DNA from: Apiotrichum sp. Y4204
Lineage: Eukaryota; Basidiomycota; Tremellomycetes; Trichosporonales; Trichosporonaceae
DNA: 64,000 nt
Direction: 5' to 3'
NCBI GenBank assembly: GCA_025531455.1
Contig: JAMYHL010000053.1
Location: forward strand, 1 to 64,000
The position numbers were made by a program, and so were the translations under genes. Within the stretch, counting starts at the first letter, position 1. Every line of letters starts with the position of its first letter. Of this stretch, positions 19,678 through 32,201 are shown one piece after another. The notes under the pieces were generated by a model. The model saw only the letters and a program-made list of their open reading frames with translations. It was not told where the DNA came from and did not search any database.

Positions 19678-21258
19678 CTACTGGGTCGCCACCTCGGAGT
19701 CTGACGTCTTCTCGAGTTTATCGGTGGGCTCTATGTGTGTCTGCTGCTCCTCTGGCCGTTCGACAGAAGCGCGATCGCCAGGGGGCGGCGGCGCCGAGAG
19801 ACGGTGCAGGCGGAGCTCCGGGTCCGCGCCCACAAAATCGTAAGCGTACTCGCCGAGGAAAGCGTCGTCGACGCCGACAATCTCGGCGTCCTCGTCCGCC
19901 CGCAGTCGGAGTCCTGGAATAAAGTGGAAGATCCAGCAGAGAATCGTCGAGACGGTGAACGACCAGGCAAAGCCCGCAACCATGACCGCCACCTGCCATC
20001 CAAGCTGCTCCCAGTTGTGGTTAAACCAGCCGCCAGGAATCTCAGTGATGCCGTCAAATCCGGCAACACGCTTGTCGCCGAACAGGCCGGTGAGGGCGCC
20101 GCCGATGCCACCGCCGATGGAGTGAGTTGCGAAGACATCGAGCGCCTCGTCGACACCGATCAGGACCTTGAGCCGAGTGCCGTAGTTTGCGCCGACGGCG
20201 GTCAGGAATCCGATGGCGACCGCCGAGGGCGTACCGACGAAGCCGGCGGCAGGGGTGATACCGACGAGGCCAGCAATGGCACCGGAGCAGAAACCGACCG
20301 CGGAGAACTTGCGCTCAAGACGCCAATCGAGCAGCATCCAGGTAATGGCGCCGACGGAGGCCGAGACGTTGGTGACGATGCAGGCCTGGACGGCACGGAG
20401 GTTGGCGGAGAGCGCCGAGCCACCGTTGAAGCCGAACCAGCCGAACCAGAGGAAGACGGTGCCAAGGATGACATACGACGTGTTGTGTGGCTTGTACGCA
20501 AGACGCTCAGTGCCGTATCCGCGGCGCTTCCCGAGGTAGAGAGCGATCGCGAGCGAGGCGGTGCCGGAGGAAATGTGGACGGGTGTGCCACCTGCAAAGT
20601 CGAGATCGCCGTGGAGGAAGGCCCAGCCGTTAGGGTTCCATGTCCAGGACGCCATGGGGCAGTAGACGACGGTGAGCCAGCAGAACATGTAGAGCATTAC
20701 GGGACCGATGCGGCTGCGCTCGGCGAATCCGCCGATAACGATAGCCACGGTGATGATGGCGAACATGCCCTGGTAAAATGCGAACAGGAGGGCCGGGATG
20801 CGGGACGACCCAACGGATGGCTGGTCGAGAACATTCACCAGACAGAAATACCGCAGCGTGCCGATGAACGAGGAGGCGTTGTCGGCAAATGCAAGAGAGT
20901 ATCCCCAAAAGAACCATTGGAAGGTGGCGACCGCGATTGCCGCCATTGAGAGGAAGACCATAGAAAGCGCGTTCTTGCGCCGCAGGAGGCCGGAGTAAAA
21001 GAGGCCGACGCCGGGAACCATGAGCCACACGAGAGCCGCGGCCATGATGACTGTTGTTAGCGATTGTGAGAAGGTGCGATCTCTGGCTGCAGCACTCACC
21101 CCAGGCCATGTCGCCCAGGTTGTAGATGACCGGCTCGCCATCAGCGTACGCGACAAGGTCGCTGGATCCTTCGGTGTATGTTACGTTCTGCAGTTAGCGA
21201 TAGTCATTGCGAAGGGCTGCTAGCGGTTATGGCGCTGTGCTGTGTGACTCACCACCAT
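19678..21258 (-). CDS. Ammonium permease (AMT/MEP family)
   Basis: A plasma-membrane ammonium transporter of 488 residues from three exons: 21253-21258 (six bases coding Met-Val), 21100-21187 and 19678-21050 (introns 65 and 49 bp). The spliced N-terminus reads MVNVTYTEGSSDL, then NLGDMAWVIMAAALVWLMVP, matching the family's first membrane segment, followed by GLFYSGLLRRKN. Eleven hydrophobic segments are visible. The two pore histidines lie in GTPVHISSG and DVFATHSIGGGIGG. Other family marks are FQWFFWGYSLAF and WFGFNGGSAL. The cytoplasmic tail is acidic and Pro-rich and ends SDSEVATQ. MEP proteins take up ammonium as a nitrogen source, and some signal filamentation; which MEP paralog this is cannot be told. 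GATAAG motifs upstream fit nitrogen control. Confidence 0.93.
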
Positions 21259-23569
21259 CGTGCAAGAAAAAGGTAAAGTGTGTTTGTTGATGGGAGAATG
21301 ATAGAGCGCGTCTTGTGCTTGTATTTATCAACTCGCTGGTGGTCGAGTCGCATCAGATGTTGAGAGTGGCGCGCAGGAGACGCGTGTGCAGCTGCAGCGC
21401 TGCAGGCTGCCTGCCACGACTGCCGCATTTCGGCCCTCCGCTGTCTCTCTCCCTTGATCCCTCGTCTCCCTTTCGACTTGGGCACCGTACACTGCCGATC
21501 TAGGGTCGAGTCCAGAGCGGCTTGTCTTGGCCTGTGGCCTGATGCGTCCGCGCTCTGCGTTCGGCATGCTCTGCACATCCCGCGCTGATCAGAATGGCCC
21601 ATCGGTCAGAACCGGCAACCAGCTCTGCCCGCCACACAGGCCAGGCCGTTCCCAGGAAGCCCATTTTTATTGGCTCCAGTTATCGCTGCTGGTGCGTGTC
21701 TTGGGTCTTATCTCGTGGGACGGAACCGGCAACTCTGGTCGTCCGTCGCATGCCAAGTTCGCGGTTCACTCCGGCGGGACTTGGGGTTCAAATGCCTCTC
21801 GTAATCTCCTGATCTGTCCCGGATGCTATGCAGCTGAGGATTATCTCTCTTATGCTCTCAGGGACCTCTGTCGACGCTACAACCTGACTCGGTCGTCCGC
21901 GGTCAATGCAACTCTACGACGGGTGCACGGCGATATCCAGTTGCCAGTTGCCAGTTTGGGCGCGCTCAAGCCCCGCGTCAGCCCCGCAATCTGCAATCTG
22001 TCCATCTGGAGGGGGTTAGGCCGGTGAGGGTCTGTGCATCCGTACATCTGTGCATCGACTAGCTTACACACAGACCTCGCATACGCACCTACGGCGCACC
22101 GGACCCCCTCGGCGATCAACGGTGACACCCTCTGTTGCCTGTTGGGCCGCTGCCCGGCATTCAAACCGATACATACCCGTGTAGTACGCTACTACAGAAG
22201 AGCCACAGCAATTGGTGCTGGACGCGGGCTTAGACAGTGCGACGCGGGCTTGACGCAGCAGCCAAGAATAGCATGGATGTCGGACTGGACGCAAACTGGC
22301 CAAAACAGCCCAGACCCGCTCGCCCGCCACTTGCCCATGGGCCCTGGCCAGAGATAAGCAATCGCGCCACCAAACTCCTTATCTTGCAGTCTGGCTTCCT
22401 CTCGTCGCCCGCCCTGTGCGGATCGCGGCGGTCCCCGATATGGCGCCTTCCGGAATGACCCGAATTTAGGTAACGTCGAGATAGTGACCGTGTCGTGATT
22501 TCGGACTGGCGCCGTGCGCCGTGACGTGATGCATGCATATGCGCAGATGTCTGGTTCGCGCGTTTGCTGTTTGTGTATCGCTCTCCCGCCAAGCCAACGA
22601 TATCTCCCAACTCTTCCCACGCCACGGGCGGTGGAGTACGGAGGCCCGCCGAGGACTTCATACCGCCGATAAAGTGCATCATTTCCGCGACACCGCGGGC
22701 GAAAGGCTACTACTTGCTCGCTGCGCTTAATGTCGTTGGCCAGAAGCCTTTTGCAGTGACTTGCCTAGGTCCCAGATCCCTACGATACAGCAACTCACGA
22801 ACTGGGCAAACTTTGCTCTGAGGCTCCAGATCCTCAAGCCTTCAGCCTTCATGTTGCAACAGTTATCCATGATAACCATGATATAGTGTAACGAAGTCGA
22901 CTTGACCGTGAACGGCCGATCGGCAGTTCTAGCAGTTCTGATCAGCGTCCCTTTACTTCCATGCCGCCGATCCGCCGCCCCAAATACCGGCTGGTGTCCC
23001 CTCCCGGGCGCGCTCCCGGCTGGGCCGACTGCGCAGTGGAGGGCGGTCGATGCACTGAGCCGATCTGTTGATCCGTCGATCTATTGATCACTCGACCATT
23101 GCATTCATTGCAAATCAACCAGATCGGCAGGGGAGGCGGAAAAGGACTACTGCATTCGGGCAGTGAATACTTACCCATCTGGCGCCAGCTCTGGGTCATT
23201 CCTGGTGGCCGTCCATCATGGAACAGTATTCACACTGTGATGCGAAGGAGCGTAGCCTCATTTTACAAGCGACAACGAGGATGTCTATCACAAAGGAGAT
23301 GATTGGTGCACAGGCCTTCCCACTGCCTCGGACAAGATAAGATTGACTATAATTGCAGAGCAACTATCGGCGAGCAATCCTCGGCGTTCCAACCCATGTC
23401 TTGCCCGGAACCCTGGCCCCTGGTTGACTGGTGGCTTTACACACAATGTTCATCTCGTTGGATTCTGTATACGCATCTCTATGTACATTTATTCCGTCAT
23501 TTCCAGTCAAGTTGTTACGTGCGCCCTCAAGGATATGGTTGGCGTATTCTTCTATTTCCATTTCAGCCC
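21259..23569 (-). promoter_or_regulatory. Long upstream region of ammonium permease with GATA motifs
   Basis: This 2.3-kb gene-free interval lies between the permease start and the 3' end of the phosphatidylserine decarboxylase gene. GATAAG hexamers occur at 21707-21712 (minus), 22353-22358 (plus) and 22378-22383 (minus), with TGATAA at 21325-21330 (minus) and GATAG at 21300-21304. Fungal GATA factors of the Gat1/Are1/Nit2 type bind such sites under nitrogen limitation. The hexamer count is not beyond chance in 2.3 kb, so this is suggestive only. Confidence 0.35.
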
Positions 23570-26500
23570 TCACTCAGGATGCCCACGCCCGATACCCATC
23601 CCGACGCGGACAAGCGTTTCAATGGTGGCGCGTCCGTTCGACAGCAGGTCCTCGTCCCAAGTCACTTTGCCCTTCGGGATCACACAGACGATAGTGGAGC
23701 CACCTGAACGTTAGCGACGACACTTCATGCCTGCGATCTCTCTACCCACCGAAAGCGAACCATCCGAGCTCGTCGCCGCGGTCAACCATCTGCCCCTCGG
23801 CAACGGTGGTACCGATGCTGCCCACCACTGTTTGTCAGCACATTTCGAACTTTTGTACTCACTCATAGCACCGACCCAGACAGTCATTACGGTACCAAAC
23901 TCCTCGCTCTCGATCGGCACAATCTTGCGCACGTTCTCGCCATAGACATCAAGCGAGGTGCGGATCGCCTGCGGGTTGACAGTGTAATACTCTCCGTCAA
24001 TATAAGTCATCTTGCCGATGCGGCCGCGGACAGGCGAGTGGAAGCGGTGATAATCCTGCGGAGCGAGACGGAAAATGACCACTGCGCCGCCATCGTACTT
24101 GTCCACCTGATCCTTGTATTGCGGCCCAAGCAGACGCGCAACAGTAAAGTCACGACCCTTGATCCACAGCTTAGTAGCCTCGCTGACTGTCTCGAAAGCC
24201 ATCATGCGACAGTCGGCCGCAGACACGAAGCGGTACGGGTTGTCAGGCTCGTCGACTGGGCGTGCTTCGGGCTTCAGCTTGCGGTAGAAGAACTCGTTGA
24301 ACGTCTTGAACGAGTCGAGAGGGTCGCGGATCTCAGAAACGTCCAGGTTGTGGAAGTCGATAAAGCCCGGGATCTCGGCCGCCGAGGAAGGCGAGTCGTA
24401 CTTGATTCCTTGCTTTACCGACAGACTCTTCAAAAGTTTCCTGGCCCGGGCGCCTGCCATCTGGCCACGCGCTCCTTTGTAGAGTACGCGGATACCGATA
24501 CGCACATACACGGCCATCTTCTCTTCCTGCAGCTGGCCGGTCATGCGATCCTGCACGAGAATGTTGGCAGAGTTGGCGCCGAGCGAATACGAGCCGATTG
24601 CAACCTTGTTGATGATCTTGGTGACAAGCTTGCGCTGCGCCTGGCTGGAGGTAACGTATTGCGCAGTGACCAAACGGTTGACGCGGTTCCAGTCGGAGGA
24701 GGCACACACAGCAAGATGGGTAATGATGTCCTGCTCGCTCCGCTTACCGAGGCGCGGACGGTGGCACAGTGGGCATTCCTTGATGTTGATGACCCGCTCA
24801 AACTCGGACGGTGCAGCGTCAGAGTTTTCCTCAGCGTCCGAGTGTGAGCCAGGGGAGCCGGAACCTGTCTCTGGAGCGGCAGGCGTGTCGTGACGAGAGA
24901 CAGCGGCAACTTTGACAGCCGGAACGGCGGCGGTAGCCGGCAACGGGGTAGGAATAGGCTTTGAAGCCGTGGGAGCCGCAATTGAAGCGTTGCTGCTAAC
25001 TCCCGTAGTGCTGTTGCCAGTGGTGCTTCCGGCATCCTCACTGTCGGTTTGATGCTTTGGATAGCTGTCGTAGAGCCGGTCCGACAGTTCGGAGAGGTCA
25101 ACAGAGCCCTGTGGAGCAACCCGCTTCTTCTCATCCGCAGACTTGGTCATCTCACTTTCGAGGCACTGCAAGACCTCGTCGAAAGTGAGCTCGTCCTTAT
25201 CCGCCGATTTGCCGAAGCGCGCAAAGTATCCCTCGATCGTCTCGCGCGATAGTGTCGACCCCAGCGAGTCGAGCATACTCGTCAACTCGACATACGACAT
25301 GGTGCCTGTGTCGTCTGCGTCGTACTGCATTGTGTACTGGCGCCAGAAACGCTGGCGAAGGGCGTCATACGGCTCGTACTTGGCGCGGACCGTGAGCGTC
25401 GGAGAGTGACGTGCCTCCCAAGCCATGCCCTTGGACGTGACAATCGGAAGGACAAACTCCTTGCTCTCGTGCTTGCCATCCACATTCTTTCCATAGAGAC
25501 CGGAAAGCTCGTCGGGCTTTGGCGCGTCCGCAATGAGCTCCTCAAGGGGGAGGGTGCACGTGCCAACCATGTCATTGCCCGAGATCTTGTCCCAGTCGAG
25601 CACTGCCATCTGGATGTTGAAGTGGTCTTCGTGCTCGTGGACGTGGAACAGCAGCTTCTCGTCCCAGGTGGGGTTGAGCGAGTGGCGGATAACGCGAGTG
25701 CGGAACACCTTCTTGCCAAAGGAGAGCACCACGAATGGATCCATGTCCCAACCGAGGCGGAGCGAGTTCTTGAGTTTTGGAAGATCGTTTGCGCTCTGAA
25801 TCTCCATGACGACAATGCCAAGGACACCCTTGTTGTCCTGCAGGTTGTACTCCTTAGCGGAGCGCTTCTTGCGCTTGAAAAGTTTGCGACTGCTTTTAGG
25901 GACGCCGGGGGTACCAGCGCTCGGAGTGCTAATGCCGGGTGTGCTAAGACCGGGAGTGATACCAGGGCTGCTGGCCAGACCGGGGGTGGACGCGCCAGAC
26001 GAGCGGCGGCTCCAGGAGAATCGGGGTGAAGACGAGAGACCGCCCACATCGAGAGACGACTCGGGTGTCTTGCGCTCGACGTGTGGCAGCTCTCGCTCAC
26101 GGAGAACACCATCTTCGTCGCCCTCTATCGCATCCTCCATGACCTCCTCCTCGTCCGAGGTGGAAAGACCGTCATCAAGATCGTACTCTTCCACGAACGA
26201 GTCTGGATCCTGTTTGAGCTGGCCGCTCACAGGTGCAACCATAAGAGATGTAAGGAGTTGAACGCCGGCCTTTGGCGTCCGCGCCTCGTCGGGGAGGCCA
26301 CCGTTTGACATCATGACGGTCCCGATGCCCTCGTGCTAATAAATGTCAGCTTGACCGCGCTCTGAGCGTTCTCTCCGACCACATCCCATCGTCTCAGGTA
26401 TCCCTTCACATCGCAAAACTTATTGCGAAAGGCACTTCTCTTGCCGATGCACATGCTTTGCCCGTCGCCCTGGCCTCGATCCCTTGGGCTTTGTTTTTTT

Positions 26501-27928
26501 CTCTTCCTCCCAACAGTCTTCCACTTACCGCGGGGACGCCAAGGACGCCGAATTGTCCGCCAAGGAATGCACGTTGGAGAATGGTGTCGTATACCTTCTT
26601 GACCTTGGTCAAAGCCTCGATGCTGTCGGCCGCCGGTGGAGACAGGAATCCTATCTGGAGCGAGACGGTTCCGGACACCTTCTGGCGGCGCCTCGTGGAG
26701 ATGAGTGGAAACGTTTGGATCTGCGTGTGTGAGCGGGGTGGAGCTGCAATGCGCCTAAGGCAGAGCTGCGATTGCCCTGGCTCTGAGGCTGGAGCTTCTC
26801 ACTGGAATGTCGTCGTGCCAAAGCCGGGCGGAACCAGTGGGGAACCATTGATCGACGCCGACGAAAAGCTCGCCCATGTACTCCTTGCGCATGAGGTCCT
26901 GTGTGGTCAGCAGCAACACAAGTGCGCCGGGCAATGGCCAGGCCTGACTCAAGACGCACCTTGTCCCACACGACAGCCTCCAGGCCGCGCCCGCCGATCA
27001 CTCCAGCCAGGCTGAGGTAGAGCGGGAAGTCGAATGTGCTTGAGGCAGCAGGGAACACGGGGTTGAGAGTGCGCTTGATGACGGGGGTGGTGTGGCGTGT
27101 AGCCGGCGCGATCACGACTGAAACGAAGCTGCGAGTCAGTCACCTGCGTTCTAGCCTCCCACCGCAAATGCCGCATATATGGTCTACCGTTACAACGGCC
27201 TCGGCGCCAATCTGGCGTGTTGTTTGGAGGGGGTTGCCAGTCAACACTCACGGGTCGCTGAATCCGTTGCGGTCCTTAACCACGAGGCCTTCAGCTGAGA
27301 CAACGCGCACACGGAGGATCGCCGCAGGCTCCTCGCCCTCGAGTTGCTTCTGGGGTCCGCGAGCGACCTGTGCAACTTGGGCAGCGTCAAGCACACCACC
27401 GCTGCTGCTACGCGCCTTGTGGTGTTTCCGGCGCATCGGCAGACTGCGGCGCTTCTTCTCCGTCGGAGGCTCGAGGAAGGAAGACTGGGTAGACGCGCCG
27501 GAAGGCAGCGGGGTGGCCGACGGGGTGTGCGAGCGGTCCGGAGCGTCGAGCGTAACTACGAGCTCCTCCTCAGGAGTCGCAACCATAGAGCCGGCTCCAG
27601 AAGCAAAGCCAGTGCTGGAGCTACCATCTTTGTGACTGCCACCAATGCGAGATGGGACAGAGCCAATAGCCGAGGCAGCGAGCTTCAGAGGCTTCAGCGG
27701 CTTAGCAGCAAGACGCTTGAAGCGGGGGCCGCTGGAGGAGCCCGAACCGGAAGACGAGCCCGTGGAGGAACGGAGGGCGCTCATGGCCGGTGCGGGTGCG
27801 GTGACAGGGACGCCGGTATCGGCAAGTGGAATGTTGTGGAGGGGAGGAGTAGAAGGTGGGCCTCCAAGCGGGGGGTTGCCACCAGCCAAGTCGGGGGTTG
27901 GGGAGTCGTCCGGGATGGGGCCCGTCAT
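23570..27928 (-). CDS. PSD2: Phosphatidylserine decarboxylase, C2-domain type (PSD2-like)
   Basis: It converts phosphatidylserine to phosphatidylethanolamine. 1272 residues from seven exons: 27252-27928, 26960-27128, 26803-26898, 26529-26720, 23863-26335, 23750-23827 and 23570-23703 (introns 123, 61, 82, 193, 35 and 46 bp). Order: low-complexity N-terminus; first C2 domain (LRVRVVSAEGLVVKDRNGFS, then DPFVSVVIAPATRHTTPVIK); second C2 (IVVMEIQSANDLPKLKNSLR); an EF-hand (YDADDTGTMSYVEL); and the decarboxylase domain with YHRFHSPVRGRIG and, after the last intron, GGSTIVCVIPKGKV. The GGST serine is the expected self-cleavage and pyruvoyl site (LGST in many homologs). Two C2 domains plus an EF-hand match yeast Psd2-type enzymes of Golgi/endosomal membranes rather than mitochondrial Psd1. 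Start chosen at ATG 27928 (MTGPIPDDS). Confidence 0.94.
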
Positions 27929-30773
27929 TGTGAGAGACTGATGAAGCGTGTAGTATGTATATAGCACTGGCGAGATGTGTGTGTGTGTGCGTGTACGTGG
28001 GTCGATAGATTATAGCAGCCGATGTCTCACCGCAGTCGGGGATCGGGGAGACGACAGCCAGGAGCAGTCAAGGAAGGGTTAGGGGTTACACACACGAGGC
28101 AGCTGGCCAGCTAGAAGCATTCGAGCGCGTCCTTGATCCGTTCGTGCTGCGGCGCGATCGGAAAAGAAGCAATAGAAAGGAAAGATTAGATGAGACACGG
28201 CAAGCGCAAAGTTGGTCGTTGGCGATAGCGTGTGCAAGAATGTAAAGAATGAGAAAGAGAGAGACAGAGAGTAGGATTGCGTCGTCGTGTACTGAACACA
28301 CGGTGGAGGGGTTGAAGGATCCAAAGGACGGACCAGTATCGCCAGGATGCACAAGGATGAGGATGAGGTAGAAGAGGTCGGTCAAGTCCTGAATCCTGGA
28401 TGCTGTAGCTATTTTCTGGATTTCCTCTGTCTTTCTGCCTTGCCCTGGTAGTGCTGGTGCTGGTGGTGGTGGTGCCCGCCGCCTTTGCTCACTGTGTGTG
28501 GTGTGCGCCCGGTCTTTCGGTCGGCTCGGGCCGTGTCCCCTTCTCTTGGGTCCCTTTTTTTTCGGTCTGCACAGCCAGCGCGCCTGGAGAGCACAGAGCG
28601 CACAGCGTCACAACGCACACGGGCCACACGGCGCACAGCCAACACATCTCCGCTGAAGTCATCCCCTCCCTCCCTAGATCTCTGGCCTCTGGCCGCCTCC
28701 CCCGTCTCGTTTGCGTCAGCGGCGATGCGCTACCGCGGGCCCCATCGCGAGCCGCCATCAAGCCTTCCTGCAGTGCACGTCAGTGCATCGATCCCCTGCA
28801 CTCGGTCCGCAAAGCACAGCATGCATTCTTGAATGCAGTCCGAGTGTTAAGGATTCAAGGATGGGGGGTATCCTCGTTGCTGCATGTATGTATCACGTCC
28901 CAACCACGCGTCTGACGCTGCTATGATGTAAACGGGGACCGATTACCCTTTTTTCCACTTTTTCCACCTGCTCTGGACTGGCGGCGGGGGGCAGGAGGCC
29001 CGGAGGGGAGGGAGGAGGGGCGCAGCCAAGAATTCCCATTATAGCCACTCGGCAGTTTTGGCTGCCGTTCAGCTACCTGGCCTGCCGGATATGCCGGCGG
29101 GGGGTGTGGAAATGCAGCCAATATGCCAGCATGCCAGCATTTGCAGAACCAACGATCGACGTTCCATATGCATTTCGCATTCCATGGTGACACCTTCTCG
29201 GATCCAGCTGATCCTGCTGATCCTTCTGATCTTCTGATCTTCTGAGGATTCTGCGTTATATCTGGATCAACTTGGTCGATGAATCACCATCGCCTTGCTG
29301 CGCGCGCTGCGCGGAGCTCGGCAAGCTCCAATGGAAAGCGCACTGCCATGAGTTCATACGTGTGCTGGACGCTTGACCCTGCGACGTGCGGAATCGGGCA
29401 CGGAGACTTTTGCTCCGCCGCCTCGGCACCGCCTAGCGGGTCCCTTTGGTGCGAGTCTGCGAAACCCACCGCCGTCCGACGCGTCCAGGTTGCGTGTTCC
29501 AATCCCTTTCTTTCCCCTTTTGGGCCTGTTCGGGAGGGCGTTTGGCGCTTGCCGGTTCCAGACGTACCAGGATACCAGGATCTGGACCTCTGGGAACGAA
29601 TCCAATCAACTGCACAATGTAACTGTTGTTGCGGCCCCTGGCGTGCCGCGTCTCAGCCAGGACATGAGAAGGGGTTGCGGAGATGCCACGTATTCTGTCC
29701 GCTCTTTCTGATCTTTGCTACAAGCATCGAGTGTTCAGCGGTTGGGCAGACAGTTGCACAAGGTCCGAGGACACACCGAGGCTCTCGGATACGTGATGCA
29801 GAGACCACTATCCACTCACTGCACCGCTCACGTGTCGCGCCCGGCGATGCGGCTCCGAGCTCGGACCCGTCTCGCCTCACTCATCACAGGATCACAGGTG
29901 GCCAGTAGCCACTCCGGCGGCCGGCGGCCGGCGACCGATTCCCATTCATATTTCAATTATAACTCCTTCTGCACTTCTGGTATGCAAATCTCCCATCGTT
30001 CATCTCCTTCGTGGCCTTTGTCGGAGAGCATGAGACCAGGAATGCTGGCACTGGCCGCGGATCCCTCGAGGCTGTGGCGTCCATCGGGCGTGCTTCGTGG
30101 GGGTCCGTGCGCGATCGCAGCAGGTGGCGTTCAGGATGGATGGGCAGGGGAGGATGCGCAGAAGATGGACCCGGGGGGGATACGCAGATTGACTGCGGAT
30201 GGGCCAGGCTTGCGCTATTTGGCGCCCGAGGCCTGTGCGTAAGGAGCGTCCTGATCGTCCTGAACGGCGGGCGTTACGCGACTGCATACGATCAGTACGT
30301 TAGTACGCAGATCGTACGCAGATGTGTGAGTCATGAGTCATCGATGCATGCGCGCATGCATGGCTTCAACGATCGTCCCCATGCAAGCATGCCGTGCACA
30401 GTGTGGCGCTCGTTCTTGTCGTTCAAGACTGCCTGCCTCCTGCGTTGAATCATGCACTCCTGCCACAGTCCTGGTTGGTGCGCAAAAACATCAATTTATC
30501 CTCGTGATTTAGAGGTTTGGAAAGAAATTCGAACAGGGGTCTTGTGGAACAGCTTCTGTGGTATTTGGTAAAAGACAAAACACTAATAAGTGAACGACCG
30601 TATCCACACCCCCGGTAAGATAATATAAATTTCGGCCCATTATAAACAACTCAATCGCTGGCTCCTGGGGGCAGAGACTCTCCAACAACCCCGTACATGT
30701 CCGCGCGTTTTTGAATGGCCAGTGGAATCTGTTTTCTCGTCGCGCTGGCGTCAGCTTGATCCTCCCGCCCACC
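27929..30773. other. Intergenic, ~2.8 kb
   Basis: The promoter side of PSD2 and the 3' flank of the nitrilase-family gene. No gene is supported. Contents include CTGATC-rich short repeats near 29205-29245 and an 18-bp perfect palindrome at 30344-30361. Confidence 0.45.
30344..30361. repeat. 18-bp perfect palindrome
   Basis: ATGCATGCG followed directly by its reverse complement CGCATGCAT, in intergenic DNA. Alternating purine-pyrimidine sequence of this kind can be Z-forming; no function is evident. Confidence 0.9.
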
Positions 30774-31845
30774 TTACTTCACAATGCTGGTGTCAATGTC
30801 GCAGATGAAGTACTCGCCGCTTGCGTTGTATACCGCCTCGATGTCGGACCCGCCCTCCTCGATGCTTCGCAGCCGGCCGAGTTCCCGTCCCCATGGATCA
30901 AACGCCAGAGACTCGCCCCACGATGAGCGGTCCGGGTTGTGTGCGCCCCACTGCGCTGCAGCAAGAACATACACCTGGTACTGGATCGCGATCGCGCGGC
31001 AAAGTGTTGCTGCTGTCAGCGGCCGCCAACCTCCGTCCAGTAACTCACGCCAATGGTCTTTCCCAGTCTTGAGAGTAAACGCCGACGGAAAGGTGAGGAT
31101 CTCAGCGCCCATACGAGTAAGGATCACTTGAAGCTCAGGAAAGCGGATATCGTAGCAGATTTCAAGCCCGACGTTCCCGAGTCCCTCGACGGCAAGAGGA
31201 GGAACGATCTCGGTACCGGGGATAATCCGGTCCGACTCGCCCGTCCGTTTGGGAGGCTTCGAGCTCCCGTCTGCATTGGGGGGAGACTCAAGTTCAACAT
31301 CAAAGAGATGGAGCTTGCGGTACCGCGCTCGCAGTGCGCCATCGGTGCCAATGAGGACGTGAGTGTTGAACACCCTAATACTGCCCTCCGGCTCAGAAAT
31401 CGGCTCATGTGCCTCCGGAACCTCGTGCACGCCCGCGGATATAGTCACTCCCAGCTCTTTCGCAAGCTCTCTCAATCCAAGGGTATAGCCGTGCTCCGAG
31501 AGCGGGGAGGACAGGTCACGGCACTCTTGGGCCGATGTCGCGATGAAATCTGACGCCTCGGGAAGAAAGCATGCCTTTGAAATCAGTAAACGAAAGGCGC
31601 AGAGGAGCGCATCAAAGTCTCACAGTCGCACCAGCCTTCACTGCATCACGGATGACGGCCGTGGAGATGGCGAGGTTATGCACCGGATCGTTCGTGGAAC
31701 GGATCTGACACACCGCGACCTTTGGCATCGTAGTTATCTGTCGGACGAAGGCGCTGGACGTAAATCGGACGGGACGAGATGAAGCCCTAAGTTGTTTTGA
31801 GAGTGTTGGCGCGAAAAGCGATTTGGAAATGTTGCCCAGAGGCAT
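30774..31845 (-). CDS. Nit-family carbon-nitrogen hydrolase (nitrilase superfamily)
   Basis: 340 residues from two exons: 31624-31845 and 30774-31574 (49-bp intron). The catalytic Glu-Lys-Cys triad is visible: E in CFLPEASD, K in YRKLHLFD, C in GLEICYDIRFPEL. The FDPWGRELG segment near the C-terminus is also typical. Nit1/Nit2 proteins remove amide groups from deaminated glutathione or omega-amides. I cannot separate Nit1 from Nit2 with confidence, though ICYDIRFPEL leans to Nit1. The first 39 residues (MPLGNISKSLFAP, then Arg/Ser-rich, ending VRQITT) look like a mitochondrial presequence before a second in-frame ATG at 31728 (MPKVAVCQIRSTNDP, 301 residues). Two start sites could give mitochondrial and cytosolic forms. 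It shares a short divergent promoter with REV3. Confidence 0.92.
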
Positions 31846-32201
31846 TACTTGGTCTTGAGAGGAAGAACGAGTTGTCCACTTTGCGTGTTATCTTTGCCCG
31901 AGCTCGCCATCCTGTCGGCTGAGAGCGATGCCTCTTTCCTCTCCGCGTCAATTGGGTGATCCGGGGTCCCCAGGTCACGTGAGATTCAGCTGACTGGACC
32001 TCCACCATGGTTTGCCGCACATGAGATGGACAACAATCTCTCTCTTTCAAAGCTCCTATTGTTAACCCAACTCCCATCCCATCATACCCATCTCCCAACA
32101 ATGCAGACCCAAGGTGGTCCGGAGAGTGAGCATCTCAAAGTTCTCAGCTGACAGCAGGCGAGCCCGCTCTCCGCCTCCGGATCACCCACATTCTATCGTC
32201 A
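31846..32201. promoter_or_regulatory. Divergent promoter between Nit-family gene and REV3
   Basis: These 356 bp separate two start codons pointing away from each other and must hold both promoters unless one gene has a further 5' exon. No clear TATA box is seen. An ATG at 32101 opens a short frame upstream of REV3. Confidence 0.6.

Noticed and set aside
19735..20949. 404-residue plus-strand frame opposite the ammonium permease
   Set aside because: A shadow of the conserved transporter on the other strand; composition follows codon bias of the real gene.
21527..22027. 166-residue plus-strand frame upstream of the ammonium permease
   Set aside because: No similarity recognised and no supporting structure; the interval is more likely regulatory.
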